64,000 nt of DNA, taken from contig JAMKCH010011811.1 in assembly GCA_023653785.1 (NCBI GenBank), positions 1 through 64,000 on the forward strand. The letters run 5' to 3'. Below, piece by piece: positions 35,479-46,975 of this stretch. The notes below the pieces were generated by a model. The model made no database searches. It was not told the origin of the DNA and saw only the letters and a program-made list of their open reading frames with translations. Position 1 is the stretch's first letter. Every line of letters starts with the position of its first letter. The translations under genes and the position numbers were made by a program. Origin of the DNA: Ophioderma brevispina. Its lineage: Eukaryota > Echinodermata > Ophiuroidea > Amphilepidida > Ophiodermatidae.

Positions 35479-36574
35479 CTGGGAACAGAATTGAAAACAA
35501 ACTTGTAATGTCACGTTCTCCACTTTCGCGTTCTCTATATTCATAGGATATAACACGTAAGCTACCTTCAACCACTACCTATCAGGTTCACCTTTTAGGT
35601 TGACCCTTTTTGGTTGATGAAAGATATAGCAACATCCATCCATCTATTCATCCTGAATGACAGCTGAATAACATGGCGGCCCACAATAAACATACGCAAA
35701 ACATTTTGTAAATGTAGAAATCTTATTTTTCTGGTTGTATACAGCTGTAGAAATGAAATTGCTAAAATTGGAATGCATGGAATCAATTTGAAAAATGTGT
35801 CATACATTCTATCAAATCAAACAGCTGTAGTGGCAGTCCATGCAATTTTAAGAATGCCCTCATGGATGGTTTACACAGATATTAAGAAGCACTATTTTTC
35901 TATTTTGAATTGTTACTCAAAGGGCTTCAACACGTATGTCCTTATTGAGCTAATTCAGACAATTCAATCATATGGGCAGTGACCTGGAGTTTAAGAATAA
36001 AAGATTAGATTTTTTGTTTTGGCCATCTTAGATGCCCGCTTAGATGGTGTCATAAAGGATGAGCATCCAATATTTTGAGTGGTGGATGCTGGCGCAGCCG
36101 GTATCCACCACAAATGTTTCAATCCAAGGAACCACAGTCATCGCGTGGTGATCGTCACGCTGCGTAAATTGCATTTGCGTACCAACGCGAAATGCACGAC
36201 GCAGTATAAACGTGATGCTTGTGCGTGTCATGTATTCGACTACACCGCATAATTGCTGCACGCACTATCCATCTATTACCCAGTAATGGATGGGCGGAGC
36301 TTTGACCTAATCCAATCAAATTTCTTGCTAACAAGATAAACCACGCCCACTGAATAAGAATTCAAAATATATGAAAAAAAAGATGCACCACCTTGTGCAA
36401 ATCCTTAAAAAGGTAGCTTCATTCCTATTACACAATGATGTTGACACATGGTGTTCTGGGGAATATTGCATTTTTATATCGCATACTACCCGCCTTTCAT
36501 ACCACCATGTCTCCGATTGGCTAATTGAATCATATAATTCATATCAATAACCAGTTGAAATGCAGCTTACAAAG

Positions 36575-36795
36575 CAGGGGGTCTCAAGTTTGGTTGGGTA
36601 GGGATATTTTGCCAAAAAAGGAAAATTTTTCCCAAAATTTCAACCTTTTTAGCAAATTTGGAAAATATTGGGCCTTCAGATTAGTGAACTTGTACTAATT
36701 TTCCAACAAATTTTAGAACATTTGAAAAAGGCTGAAAATGAGACCCATATGCCGCATATGTCCATGTATGGTCATATGTTTTGAGACCCCCCAAG
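36575..36795. mobile_element. Short hAT-like MITE related to 20965-21487
   Basis: Left end cagggggtctcaagtttgg; the right end is near-complementary (ttttgagaccccccaag). The interior (caacctttttagcaaatttg, actaattttccaacaaattt) resembles 21190-21350. It lies in the SLCO intron between 35478 and 37258. The neighbouring C run at 36800-36809 makes the exact end uncertain. Confidence 0.6.
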
Positions 36796-36929
36796 AGCTT
36801 CCCCCCCCCCACCCCGAACTCACCCGGGGCTTCCAAATATTTAAGCTCTAGCCTCTTCAGCCCTACCACCATTCTTTCCATGTTCCTGTTTCGCTCAAGC
36901 AGGTATTTTAATGGGGTTAAGTACCAATC

Positions 36930-37140
36930 AGGTGAGTGCAAAAGGTCGCAAGTTTAAGCTGCATATTTACATCTGTGTACACGTATTACAATGACTTTTT
37001 AATTTATCTTTCCTTGTGTCATTGGCTCTTTAAATGGTTCTTCAGGTGACTGTCGCCTGAGGAACCATTTCAAAAGCCACTGACCAAAGAATTTTCATAA
37101 TAGATGTTGATGGAATTTCCTGCACAATGTCATCAATTGT
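36930..37140. mobile_element. Fold-back element, second copy of the 34390 hairpin
   Basis: The inner hairpin at 37021-37081 repeats that at 34482-34544: attggctctttaaatggttc pairs with gaaccatttcaaaagccact, now with a tight loop (ctgtcg). Part of the left outer arm (gtgagtgcaaaaggtcgcaa) is present; the right outer arm is eroded. It lies within a SLCO intron, 150 bases from an exon. The element after the stem, actgaccaaaga, is identical in both copies. Confidence 0.65.
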
Positions 37141-37257
37141 AATAAACCTTTTGACATTCAAGCCTGCCTTGTACCCCCAAACTTACCAATCATGTGCTTC
37201 TAAAAGGTAAAACTGAAAAATACTTGTTCTATAGAAAACAAGTCTTAGTCCACTTAC

Positions 37258-37322
37258 CTAATAATCTTAAAATGACAAATTGAAAAACAATTGCAAATGG
37301 CCGCTGCTCAGGATTCACACAC
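37258..37322 (-). CDS. SLCO: SLCO internal exon (65 bases)
   Basis: A short exon between acceptor cttgttag and donor gtaagtgg. It supplies the last base of an arginine codon, then CVNPEQRPFAIVFQFVILRL and L, then the first base of a glycine codon. The arithmetic (1 + 21 codons + 1) joins both neighbours in frame, giving ...TVLLR-CVNPEQR... and ...LRLLG-YIPAPVYF. This is the conserved OATP stretch linking the last-but-one membrane segment to the terminal block: the R-P-F-A motif and LRLLG are typical. The long minus-strand open frame through it is mostly intron. Confidence 0.9.
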
Positions 37323-37997
37323 CTAACAAGAACAAAATGAAATTTATTGAAAAGGTAAGCAATTTCATCCATGTTGCAGTGCAATATATTTCTTACTATA
37401 CCTGGATTCAGAATCCCTTGCACCTTACTGAAAACATGCAAGTCTTCCTGCCAAGCAATACTGTGACAATGTGTACAGGAAATAAATAGTCGAAACACAA
37501 GCAGCACATCATGTATATGTGTAGTTTGACACAAAACATTTCAAAGGAAATATAACCGTGATAATAGTAACAACATGGAGTGAATAAAAAGCATCTTATT
37601 TTGCATGAACTTTGTCCTATATGAAATCACTCATTTGGTGTTGGTATAAAGTCAATTAATCTTGTTATGAAAAATTAAAAACAAATTAATGCATTATGAA
37701 AATATTATCAATTAAGTTCTACTACCACAGGATGTTACACATCAAATAAAACCTAGTGGGCTTTACTGATCCATAGCCTCATCTACTGACTTGCAAAAAA
37801 ACTTGAGCTTTTTATTTGTTTAATTCCTTTGAATAGTTGATCTAATTTGATCTGTCAATGGGGTAGAATGAAAATCATCAGCCTCGTCCCTACCACTCAC
37901 ACAGGCAACTCTCTCAAAATTTTAACCAAAGGTCATTTGGGTTCACAGAGGTCAAAACAAAAAATGCAAAATGATGTGGCTAAAGCAACTGAATTGT

Positions 37998-38023
37998 GAA
38001 ACGACCTCAAATGAGGTCGTTTC
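37998..38023. repeat. Perfect 12-base-stem hairpin in a SLCO intron
   Basis: gaaacgacctca is followed by two bases and its exact complement tgaggtcgtttc. No second copy was noticed in the window. Confidence 0.8.
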
Positions 38024-38254
38024 AGTGTCAATTTATTGGCCTTTATATAAAAAAATCAACCTCGATGTGCTCATCTGTCTTCTGATCTACAGTGGGATTA
38101 AAAATTACTTGGACAGGACAGGACTCCACGCTCGCGTGTGTTCGATTCTGTCCAACAAATTATTAATCAGACTGTAGTTTGATTTTTTTCCTTGTCTTTC
38201 TTTCATGCTGCAAATTAATGATCCGATTCCCAGAGCCCGAGTTTAGTGACTCAC

Positions 38255-38439
38255 CTTAATAAAACAGTAAGAGCAGGCATTTGAATTGTAGACGTACTAA
38301 TCACTATGACGATGAGTACCACCATAAACCACGCTAGTTTATCACAGCTACTTGAACATTTCCCACCAAGTGCATGGTCACCATACTGGCTAATGGCCTC
38401 ATCATTATAAGATGCTATACAGCTACAGTCGGTGAAGTT
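38255..38439 (-). CDS. SLCO: SLCO internal exon: end of Kazal-like loop and next membrane helix
   Basis: Follows a strong acceptor (tttatctcttccccag), starts in phase 0 and ends AG before gtgagtcac, so the next exon's first G completes arginine. The translation starts NFTDCSC, the conserved N-C-S-C end of the OATP extracellular loop, with NFT a possible N-glycosylation site. After an IASYNDEAISQYGDHALGGK spacer with C-SSSC it enters the helix KLAWFMVVLIVIVIS and then TSTIQMPALTVLLR. Length is 185 bases (61 codons + 2). Frame and both splice sites are clean. Confidence 0.92.
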
Positions 38440-39885
38440 CTGGGGAAGAGATAAAAAGAACATATTTGTTGATGGCACAATTTTGGTATTTTGGTATATG
38501 CAGAAATGATTCTGCTGAATGCACTTGACTCAATGAATTTGTTTTTATCTTTTCCCATAGGGACTGCTGCAGTCAGCTGCGCACAAGCTCTAGAAAAACA
38601 TATGTATCAAGTAAGAATGACCAATTTCAGATAGAGCTAAAAAACCTTCAGTTTCTGCCAATCAACCACCACATCAAAACATATACACCCTCTTTTTACA
38701 TCATCACAACACACAAACTCTTTATCCCTATGAAAGAGCCAAGATACATTGTAATAACCAACAAAACATATTACTTTTTTGAAAGAAATATCCCGGCAAA
38801 TCCAATACCGGTTTCATGGATGGCCTTATTTCTGTTCTTAAAAAACTTGATGTCCTTAAAAATAAGACATTGTACTTATCAACTGCATTGACTCCACTCT
38901 TATACGTAAGAAATATTACAACCACATCATGTTGGAACATTAGATGAGTTGTCCCTTTTGGTCGCCTCTTACGACATGCAGGGAGTACATCGGGCCAATT
39001 CTTTAGTGGCGGGTGGCGGGGGGTAGATTGAGAATGGAACAATAATCTAAGAAATCTTAAGCTCAATTTATACTCGTGCATCCTGAAGCATAGCATCAAT
39101 GCTTTGATACCCGATGCATCAAACATTGAATTGTCACCCAAAGAGTCAGTCAAATCTTTCAGAGTCAAGAAATATATACTTTTTTATGCTAGTGTAGCAG
39201 ACGACAACATGACAACAATTTACGACCTAGTCCCAAAGATAGCAATATGCAAATCAAATTTGTGGACAAAGAGCAAAACATACAGCATTTGATTTGACAA
39301 TGCCAAATGTCAACACTCCTGAGTTGAACATTGCTCAACTTGGAGCATTAGTTAATGCTGGACCACAGCATCAAGTGATTTATCCATCGTTTAACGCTCG
39401 GCAAGTACCACAAAAGCGTTACGGTCAAACTTCTGGATGCACAAGTATAAATCAAGTTTAAGGGTGATAGAGGGTCCCCTTCATCATGCACCCAGTTCAG
39501 CTGCGCATCGTTTAGCGTGACTTACGCACTCGCTATAATGTGCGGTCCGAATGTTTTCTTGCAGATGCGTCTAACGCTAGCGCGTGGTTTTGTGAAGTTT
39601 TGCTTCGTTCCTGCATTTTTTTGCATTCTTGTTTTGGGATTATTTCGTGTGCTTTTTTTGTCAACGGTGCTTTTCTCGGGTAAAATTCACAAAATTCCGC
39701 TTTAATAAAATAATTCCAAGCGGTATCCATTTTTACCCCACTTAAAACCCAACATTTTGGAGAACCATGAGAAATCGGAGGAAAGTGTAAGGCTTTTCAA
39801 TTGAGTCGTCGAATTTTTTTTAGGTTCAAGAGCTCATTCAAACAACAATTAAAGAAAAATTCTTCACTAACCCTTGCGGGCTGAT

Positions 39886-40410
39886 GAATAGCGAACCTTC
39901 GGAATAATAACCTTAGAATATCGCGAGGAACCCCGCAATGAACACGATGAATTAATAGCTACTTTAAGCCCGATGCAAACATTTCACTATTATAGAAAAA
40001 AAATCATTTCCACATTTTAGAAAACCCAACGAGATAAAACAAATTGTCACATCAATAAGTTTTTCTCTGTTTTTGGTGGTTGTGACACCAGCAAATTGGT
40101 TGCCAACCTTAACCTATTAACCCTTAAACTAACCCTAACCCTTGAAACTAAAATTTGATCTTATCAATATATGTCTGCCTTCCATCCTTTGTTTCATTGA
40201 ACAAGTATGGAGTGGCGAACCTTTTGAAATTCGGAAAATAGAACATGTGACCCGTATATCATGGTTTCGGAATAGCGAACCTTTTATCTGGGAAAAGCGA
40301 GCCTTTCTTTAAACTCGGAAGATCGAACATATTCTCAAAGCGATCTTTTTTACATAAAATTCCCGGAATACAATCCCATTCCAATTATCGGAATAGTGAA
40401 CCATTTTAAT
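39886..40410. repeat. Degenerate CGGAATAGCGAACCTT repeats
   Basis: The phrase cggaatagcgaacctt or close variants recurs near 39888, 40213, 40266, 40310 and 40391. The spacing is irregular and intervening text is AT-rich. It lies in the large SLCO intron (38440-46737). A short telomere-like stretch, ctaaccctaaccctt, lies at 40130-40144. Confidence 0.5.
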
Positions 40411-40434
40411 TATATATATTTCTTTATGTTCTCA

Positions 40435-41170
40435 TACTCTTAAATTTGTTAGGGTTCAAGGATTAATATCCGACAATAGCGTTAAACTTTTGGCTTTTTC
40501 ACTTTTTAGGCATGCGACTACACCCCAATTTGGTCAACTGATTATTAACTTTACCAACACATGCCGACGATGCCAGCCCTTCGAACCTTTGTACTGAAAC
40601 TATTTATATTTGCTACGACTCCAGTCATTTCCTCTACCAGGTGAGTCCTGTTACCTCTGTCAGCACAACCGTCCGACATTTGAACTCCACCAGTATTTTG
40701 CTCCTTTTTTCCGGCCGTACTGTGCTTCTCAAGATTTCAGCTTCGGCGAAACCACCTCTATCTTGTGTGTCCCGAGTGTGCTTGCAGGTGCTGCGTCAGT
40801 CACGCGTAATACCCGAGCGTCGCTACAACGCATCTCAACGCTGTTTACTTGGAATACGCTTGTTCATTCACATTTATTTAAACTGCATCATTTCCATTCT
40901 TTCAAATTATCATCGCAGGACCCGTCTGCCTGGGATAGAAACTGTTTTCCTATTCAGAAACGAGTCTTGTTGGGGGCCCCAGGCAACTGATGAGAGCCCA
41001 TCATTCTGTGATGTTTCCTACGGACTCTTATATTTGTTATGTTCAAGGATTATATCCGACCAATAAGCGTTAAACTTTTGGCCTTTGCCTTTTTACGGCA
41101 TGCGACTACACCCCCGACTTTGGTCAACTGATTTTGAAACTTTACAACACATGCCGACGTAGCCTGCGAA
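40435..41170. repeat. ~135-base direct repeats flanking ~460 bases
   Basis: The block 40442-40576 (gttcaaggattaatatccga, gcgttaaacttttggc, gcatgcgactacaccc, acacatgccgacg) recurs at 41038-41162 in the same orientation. The intervening ~460 bases are less AT-rich and have no recognised protein. This could be a tandem duplication, or the terminal repeats of a miniature LTR element. I could not identify a primer-binding site or target duplication. Confidence 0.6.
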
Positions 41171-41238
41171 CTTTATATATATATATATTAATATATATAT
41201 AATAATATATAATATATATATATTATTATATATATAAA
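41167..41238. repeat. (TA)n microsatellite
   Basis: Nearly pure alternating TA with ATT interruptions directly abuts the second direct repeat. Confidence 0.9.
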
Positions 41239-41239
41239 A

Positions 41240-42220
41240 TCTACAAATGGTAATATTAGGTAGACAGTTGAATAATTCATTTAGCTATAATGAGCTCGTA
41301 TAGTTATTTAAATTAATTATTATTCATATCCTTGTTATTCTAGTGGATTAACCCTTCATTTGCATAAATTAATATTCATATCCTTTGACGGATAAACCGC
41401 AATTCTAAGGCACGTTAGGGAGACAGTAAAATTTCTCCTAACGTATTCATTTAGTACATAACAAGATTCAGTGTCTCCAAAGGTGCATATAGGGTATATA
41501 TATATATGATATATTATATTGGAAGATCTTTCTAATCTTTTTGAAGGTAATTGTGTTAGATTCTGAAAAAAACGTTTATGCCCCTTATAGCGTTCCATTT
41601 TTAAAGGAGAGAAAACTACGATAAAACCGGTAAATATTCTATCATAATCACTGTTTGGTGGATTATGTTGTGTACATCTGGCGGCTAGTTTGGTGCGTAG
41701 GTACGCTCGAATTGCTGCGCCGCACAACAGTTAACCCAGACGCACTAAAATGAAAAAAGCTTGTATTTGTTTTGGTAGCATTTGCACATTTTTCAAGAAA
41801 ACTAGTCGGGACCCCTCTTTTTATTGATTTCGTCCTTAAAGAATCTGCTGCATATGCCTTAACATAATTTTAAAAATAAAAAATACTGGCCGTCAGAAGT
41901 GGTATTTTTTTATGAGGAAAATGGCATCTTTTTCTAATTTTCCCATAGAGCTCTGTACAATTTTTCCCGAAAATGCGATTTTGCACACGTCATACCTCAA
42001 AAACTAAGTCGGTGACCCCCACTTTTTTATTTTTTTTATTTTTTTTATTTGTTCTTTTTTTGTTATTATAACTTATATCTGAAAATAAAGAAAATCGGGC
42101 CGTTGCTTTATGATCCTCTAACACCCTTAAGGTGTGAAGTGTTCATCTCACATTCGCTGATAAATTGCTATTGTTCAGAATTACGTTTTTGTTTGACCTT
42201 CTCATTCGTCATCATTTCCA
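41240..42220. other. SLCO intron, nothing recognised
   Basis: AT-rich intronic sequence with no recurring repeat or RNA gene identified. Confidence 0.4.
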
Positions 42221-42224
42221 GCAG

Positions 42225-42460
42225 TAAAAAATTTAACTCCCTGGCACGCCACCGATGATACCATCTGTCTTATTGGCTCACCTACGACAAGCACTGAGAT
42301 TACCCTCACTGAGTAACCAATCACAATATTTCTTATATATAATCTGTGTAAACCATACCACCATTCTTACAGTATCTTTGACTTGCTCATTACATGATAT
42401 ACCTTCCAAGGGACTGATCAAAATAGTGGCTTAGATGCCACAGATAGGTAGTTAATAAAA
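42225..42460. mobile_element. MITE family H, copy 1
   Basis: Shares order and text with 50945-51157: an accatctgtcttattggctca block, gagtaaccaatcacaat, ctgtgtaaaccataccacca, ttcttacagtat and ttgctcatta. Both ends are TTAA-like (42230 and 42457). It lies in the SLCO intron. Confidence 0.6.
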
Positions 42461-42526
42461 AAAAAAATTTTCAATTTGATTTTTTTATAAGAGATTCTTT
42501 AAAAATGACATGTGATTGGGAGCAAT

Positions 42527-42660
42527 GAAGAGAACAAGGACATTTCCAAAAAAAGTGCAATTTTTTCTTTTAGAACAGGTTTTTAGCAAGTTTAAAATGC
42601 TTGTGGATGTGTTGAATCATACCTGAAGTGAATAAACCGAAACTGTTTTTAATTTCCGCA
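42527..42660 (+). repeat. Fragment of MITE family K
   Basis: Resembles 24585-24700: a gaggacatttccagaaa-like start, a gaacccaggttttt-like middle and cctgaagtgaataaaccga. No complete ends. Confidence 0.45.
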
Positions 42661-42940
42661 CCGACTGACCACCTGTTTAAGTCCCTTGCTCGAGTAAATC
42701 CCACCCCTAAGTTTTAGGAAAAATTCATCATAAAATTCTAAAGATCCCGTTTATTATCCTATGCAAAATTGGCCTACACTGAGTGCAGCAAAATTCAGAA
42801 ACCTATTTTCCTTCTTCAAACAACAAACTTTTTAGCCTTGAATTCAAATGTAGGCATTTTTCCATATGAATTTCATATATTCCTCTCAAGAATTTTTCTA
42901 TGACGTGCTGAAACCTTGAATTTTTGTGAAAAACATACAT

Positions 42941-43495
42941 TTAAAGCATATTAGCAATTTTTTGAAGGCGCCCCCAATTTGTTTCAAATTTGGAGATTTT
43001 TACACGCTTGCATGTACGGCTAGTAAACTATACCTGTGAATGGTTAAGGCTTTCCCCCGAAAAAAATGTTCTATGTGTCCCACAAACGAAGGAATTTTTG
43101 TCCTAGAATAATTATTAGGGGATCCCCGATAATAATTCAACTGCTCTGAAACGAGCTTCCAATGTGAAATAGCCGGAATAGCGCTATGTACGATGTCTAC
43201 GCTCATCCATTAGTTGTTTTAATAGTTCGGGCAAGTCAAGTTTAGAGGTTATTTTCCTCAGGTGCACTATTTTCATCATGGACGGACCTAACGTAGCATT
43301 TCCAGCTCTGCCGTTTAAGTCCATCTGGGATCCCAATTCTAATTACAAATCGCTTTTTTGTTATAAATACGCATTTTTAGCATTCCTCGTTCGCAGTATA
43401 GTTTCCTAGACAATTTACCACGTAACTGTACAAAATCATCCAAATTTTTAAAATTGTGGCGTCTCTTCAAAAAATGTGGCCAATATTGCCTTTAA
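42941..43495 (+). mobile_element. MITE family A, copy 2 (near complete)
   Basis: Bounded by TTAA at 42941-42944 and 43492-43495. The left end ttaaagcatattagcaattt and the inverted right end ttaaaggcaatattggccac frame the same interior as 51154-51707, including the central ggggatcccc and ccgtttaagtccatctggga. The TIR extends inward about 100 bases (both contain actatacctg... or its complement). It lies in the SLCO intron. Confidence 0.8.
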
Positions 43496-43499
43496 GATA

Positions 43500-44590
43500 A
43501 ACCTGTGGCAAAGTTTTTGTCAAAGATTCAGCAAGAAGACCTGTATCTGGTTCAACACTCTCAAGGGTTTCTACTTCACTCAACATGATACTACAATAGT
43601 TGGTACACTCTTTTTCATATTTTCAGTATAAAAAAATAACAGGGTCCACTGAAAATTATTCAGGGTCATAAATTTCATGACAATAGTTTTTTTTTTTTTT
43701 TTTTGTAGATTTTCCTTCTGACTAAAAGAATATTTTTGAACAGTCATGTGTAGGGTCCAGATGGGCCCACCTAATTGAGGGCAATGTTATGTTGCGTGGC
43801 CTTGTTTTCACTTTTCGCTTCCCCCTGGTTTTTTCGTCCATGACATTTCTAAAATACAGTAATCAAATTGCTTAAAAAGTTCCCAATTCCCAATTTTTCA
43901 ATGATAGATTTGACAGAAGATTTCATAGTATGATATCCACAATACTGTGAATAAAATTTAGGGTCGGGAGGTCATAAACCTTAGAAGGTCGCCAAATCAA
44001 ATATGTCTGCCGCCAATTCCACTTAATGGCATTGGTTCAGTTTTGTGACTATTTTGTTCTTTTTTTTTTTTGCTAAAAATCACTAGTTTCTTAGATAACT
44101 TGGCATTAGGCCAAGATGTTTTCAACAAGGTATTTTCAGCTTAAACAAGGGTGGACTATACGCAGGTCAGTACGGTAATTAAAAAGTAACTATTGTATTT
44201 TCTGTTGCATACAATGCACAATCCAAGCAGGCTTTGTCTATAGGACCAATTACTACAGCAGGCAATTTTCAAATTTAGTTTGTGGTTGCGTTTCTATTTG
44301 TTTTGCTGCCAATGAACTCAGAATATTCTTATAGAAATTCCACAACCAATCAATTGCAAATTTTGATAAATCCTTATCCTCGGAAAATTTTCTTTGAAGT
44401 CCGCCATCACGTAGTGAATTTATTTAATATGAGTACTTACGTAGTTTTCTCAAAGGTGACCCGATCATGTCAGATTTTTCATGTTTTCTCCCCGGCATGG
44501 AACCATAAGCACATAAACATCTTATTAATAAATGGTCGGGCTTTTGGCTAGAAGAATTGGCCACAGTAGGGCAATGTGTTAAAGTGGTCT
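43500..44590. other. SLCO intron, nothing recognised
   Basis: Intronic AT-rich sequence with a T run at 43687-43705. No exon-like or recurring sequence was identified. Confidence 0.4.
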
Positions 44591-44593
44591 ACC

Positions 44594-45249
44594 ACAATTG
44601 TTTGAACCACCTACAATTTTCACTCTTATTTAGAGCAATTTTTTAATCATGGTGACATAATTTTATTGTACAACTGATATAAGTATGGGGATCATGGAAG
44701 AGCTTTACCGGTCTGCAACAATCCGAAAAATTCCAATGTGGGAATCTTGCCATATAGGCCCTACAGTCCCAGGATTTTGAATGTTATGAGGCTTTATATG
44801 CCCCATTCGCCATAGAGAGATGTGTTTGAACTAGATTTTAAAAAGAAAAATCACATTGCCCACATGAATTTCATACAAAATTTGTGATGTGATCTGGAAA
44901 AACCAGCGCATGTCGCACAGGACGTTTTGAAAAAATAAAGAAAATAACCTTAAATCTGTTATGTTGTACTTTAGTTTTGTCAGATGTATAAGGCATACTT
45001 TTGATATTTGTCATAGAAGAAAGAATAAAAGTTCTGAAAACTTTATATTTCACAAAACTTGCAATAAGTCAAAACCGCAAAATATAATTTTCCACCAATG
45101 TGGCGGGTTTTCCCAGATCGTATCACATTTTACACGAATAAGTGAGTGTTATAAATACCCCATATAGTTGTCAAAAGTGTGTTGCCAGTTACAGTTTTTT
45201 GTTTTATATTCTGGTTTTGTTCATAAAACTGAGACATTCAAACAGTTGT
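44594..45249. mobile_element. MITE family J, copy 2, with ~240 extra bases
   Basis: Ends acaattgtttga and tcaaacagttgt are one-mismatch versions of the family J TIR. Interior landmarks are shared with 23041-23435 (gaatcttgccatataggccc, gttgtcaaaagtgtgttgcc). About 240 bases near 44890-45130 have no counterpart in copy 1. Confidence 0.7.
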
Positions 45250-45287
45250 GTTGGCAGTTTTTGTTCATAACTCAAAAGTGAACATGT

Positions 45288-45408
45288 CCTGGGCCTTAAA
45301 ATTCACTAGGTAATGAGAAAAATATGATCCCCTCTGATACCCAAGGCTTATTTGATGAAGTAAAGTGGGTGGACGAGGTTGCCAATCGGATCACACACCT
45401 TTAAAAAT
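45288..45408. repeat. Fragment of MITE family D
   Basis: The stretch ggtaatgagaaaaatatgat then cccctctgatacccaa parallels 25972-26012, and the end (aatcggatcacacacctttaaa) resembles the right TIR of family D. Confidence 0.4.
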
Positions 45409-45414
45409 AAACCC

Positions 45415-45625
45415 ATGGCCCTACTGCCTATCAGTCACCATCCTAAGCACTTTTTGATTGGTTAGGTATATCAATTGCATGAACACATCAGAGATACCGG
45501 TAACTGTAAGAATGATGGTGTGCTTATCAGCAGAGATATGGAATCACTATTTTGATTGGGTTACTCAGAAGGGCTATCTCATGGTTGTGTCGTTTTAATG
45601 AGCAATCAGAGGGTGAACATTTATC
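45415..45625 (-). mobile_element. MITE family H, copy 3 (reverse)
   Basis: Reverse-oriented relative of 50945-51157: agcactttttgattggtta, ctgtaagaatgatggt, cactattttgattgggttac and gagcaatcaga occur in reverse order. The ends are eroded. Confidence 0.55.
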
Positions 45626-46459
45626 ATATGTGGTACGTGCCCAGTGGCTCAAAGATGCACTCAAACCAATGCTAAACTCCTATAACCCCCTGACACTTTA
45701 TAAAAAAAAACTTTGCCGGTGAAGCTATGTGATATTTTCGTTCACTGATCGCTAAATCCTTCAGTCCATACAACGTATGGACTTAGCCTCAAGTTTGTTA
45801 GTATGAATGGTGGGCCGTTACTCGGCTACAAAACATAATTAAGAGCACTATATAGCGTGCCGTGTGTAAGAAATCTCCCGATCGGGGCTTCTTAAACCAG
45901 GGTGGCATGCAGTTAACAGTCAAAATTTCGAATGGTTGAATCTATGCATAATGGAAACGTCACAGGTTTATTACAACCAATGCAAGTAAATATGGTAAGA
46001 GTATAAGGTTAAAAAACCTTCAGATTTGCCCTAAAAAATGTCGGCTATTTAAAAGGTTTGAAATAGAATTAAAGGAAATAATTTCAAACATATTACTTGT
46101 CAAACTGTAGTGCTCAACAGGCCAAGAAGAAAAACTGTATACTGAACGATCGTAATCCTCTGACTTCCTCAACATAATTCCGACGTTGACGCGAAAGTAG
46201 CCATCAATTGATAGAATGTTTTATTTGCTACACCTATTCTTACGATTGCCCATGTGGGGAAATTTATGCAGCTTCTACACATGTAATACACATTTCCCAT
46301 GATTCAACAACCGTCTGTCTCAAATATTCTGACGTCACGACGCAACGTCATTTAATGAACAGCCCTCCAATCGAGAAATGTCTTACACAGTTTTCTAAGT
46401 CCCTAACATTCCCGTATAACCACTATTACATGCCAATGAGACTGACAAAAATGCACTCA

Positions 46460-46620
46460 GTCCCATCAGGGCGATGGCGTCATCAGAGGAACACCTGTAT
46501 GAGCGACACCCTTGTGGCCTGCCTCACTGGTCATGGGAATGGGGCCCTGGGATCCCTGGTTCGATTCCACGGAGGATGTGAAATCTAGCTTTTTTAGCTT
46601 CTATTCCTTTACCCTTCCCT
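46460..46620 (+). repeat. SINE-like repeat with a B-box, copy 1
   Basis: Shares order with 55525-55760: gcactcagtcc, gcgatggcgtcatc, a gaatggggccctggga block, the B-box-like ggttcgattcc (46557-46567), then tagcttctattcctttaccc and a pyrimidine-rich tail. A tRNA or 5S-type origin is plausible from the B box, but the A box is uncertain. Confidence 0.5.
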
Positions 46621-46737
46621 CTTCCCCTTGAGATAAGCTAGAGATGGAGCTCATTAGGTGACATGAGAAGCCTATCAATCATGAGAATTTCATTGTAAAA
46701 AAATGACCATCGTAATTTACAATGTAACTTGACTTAC

Positions 46738-46975
46738 TGTAAGATCAGTGAAATACACCACGGATGGGTCACAGTTGTCCCGAACTTCCAAAATATTATT
46801 TTGTCCCTCCCTCTTCCTGACATCATACATCCAGCAGACATGCAGTAAAGTAGGCCACTCCACTCCATTGGCACCACACACTGGATCATAGGTATCCATG
46901 TAACTGTTGTCCTTGTTATTACATGGCTCTGTAAGGCTAATATTAAATGGGTTGGGAGGACTCTGCCAGTCATCA
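46738..46975 (-). CDS. SLCO: SLCO internal exon: Kazal-like extracellular loop
   Basis: Follows an acceptor (tttttttccctacag). Its first T completes a codon, and it ends FTDLT before gtaagtcaag, in phase 0 with the next exon. The translation begins DDWQSPPNPFNISLTEPC and continues NNKDNSYMDTYDPVCGANGV, then EWPTLLHVCWMYDVRKREGQ and NNILEVRDNCDPSVVYFTDL. The YDPVCGANGV block is the hallmark of the Kazal-like module in the large extracellular loop of OATPs; NIS is a possible N-glycosylation site. Unusually, the C-x-C doublet normally found between the first cysteine and Y-x-PVCG is missing, and the usual S-PC-AGC block is replaced by LLHVCW. Length is 238 bases with a clean frame. Confidence 0.9.

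Noticed and set aside
35479..35575. Upstream extension of the terminal SLCO exon frame to a methionine at 35575
   Set aside because: The conserved block starts exactly at a splice acceptor whose phase fits the previous exon. The extension matches no OATP sequence and is intron.
34482..37081. Histone mRNA 3' stem-loops (ggctctt...aagagcc followed by a purine-rich caaaga)
   Set aside because: The resemblance is limited to the outer stem. The stems here are far longer than the six-pair histone stem-loop, there is no histone coding sequence, and the hairpin is part of a repeated fold-back element.
40130..40144. Interstitial telomere repeat (ctaaccctaaccctt)
   Set aside because: Only about two units; expected by chance in sequence of this composition.
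46208..46588. A 126-codon plus-strand frame
   Set aside because: Its end overlaps a SINE-like repeat and the rest has no similarity. It lies antisense in a SLCO intron and is a chance frame.
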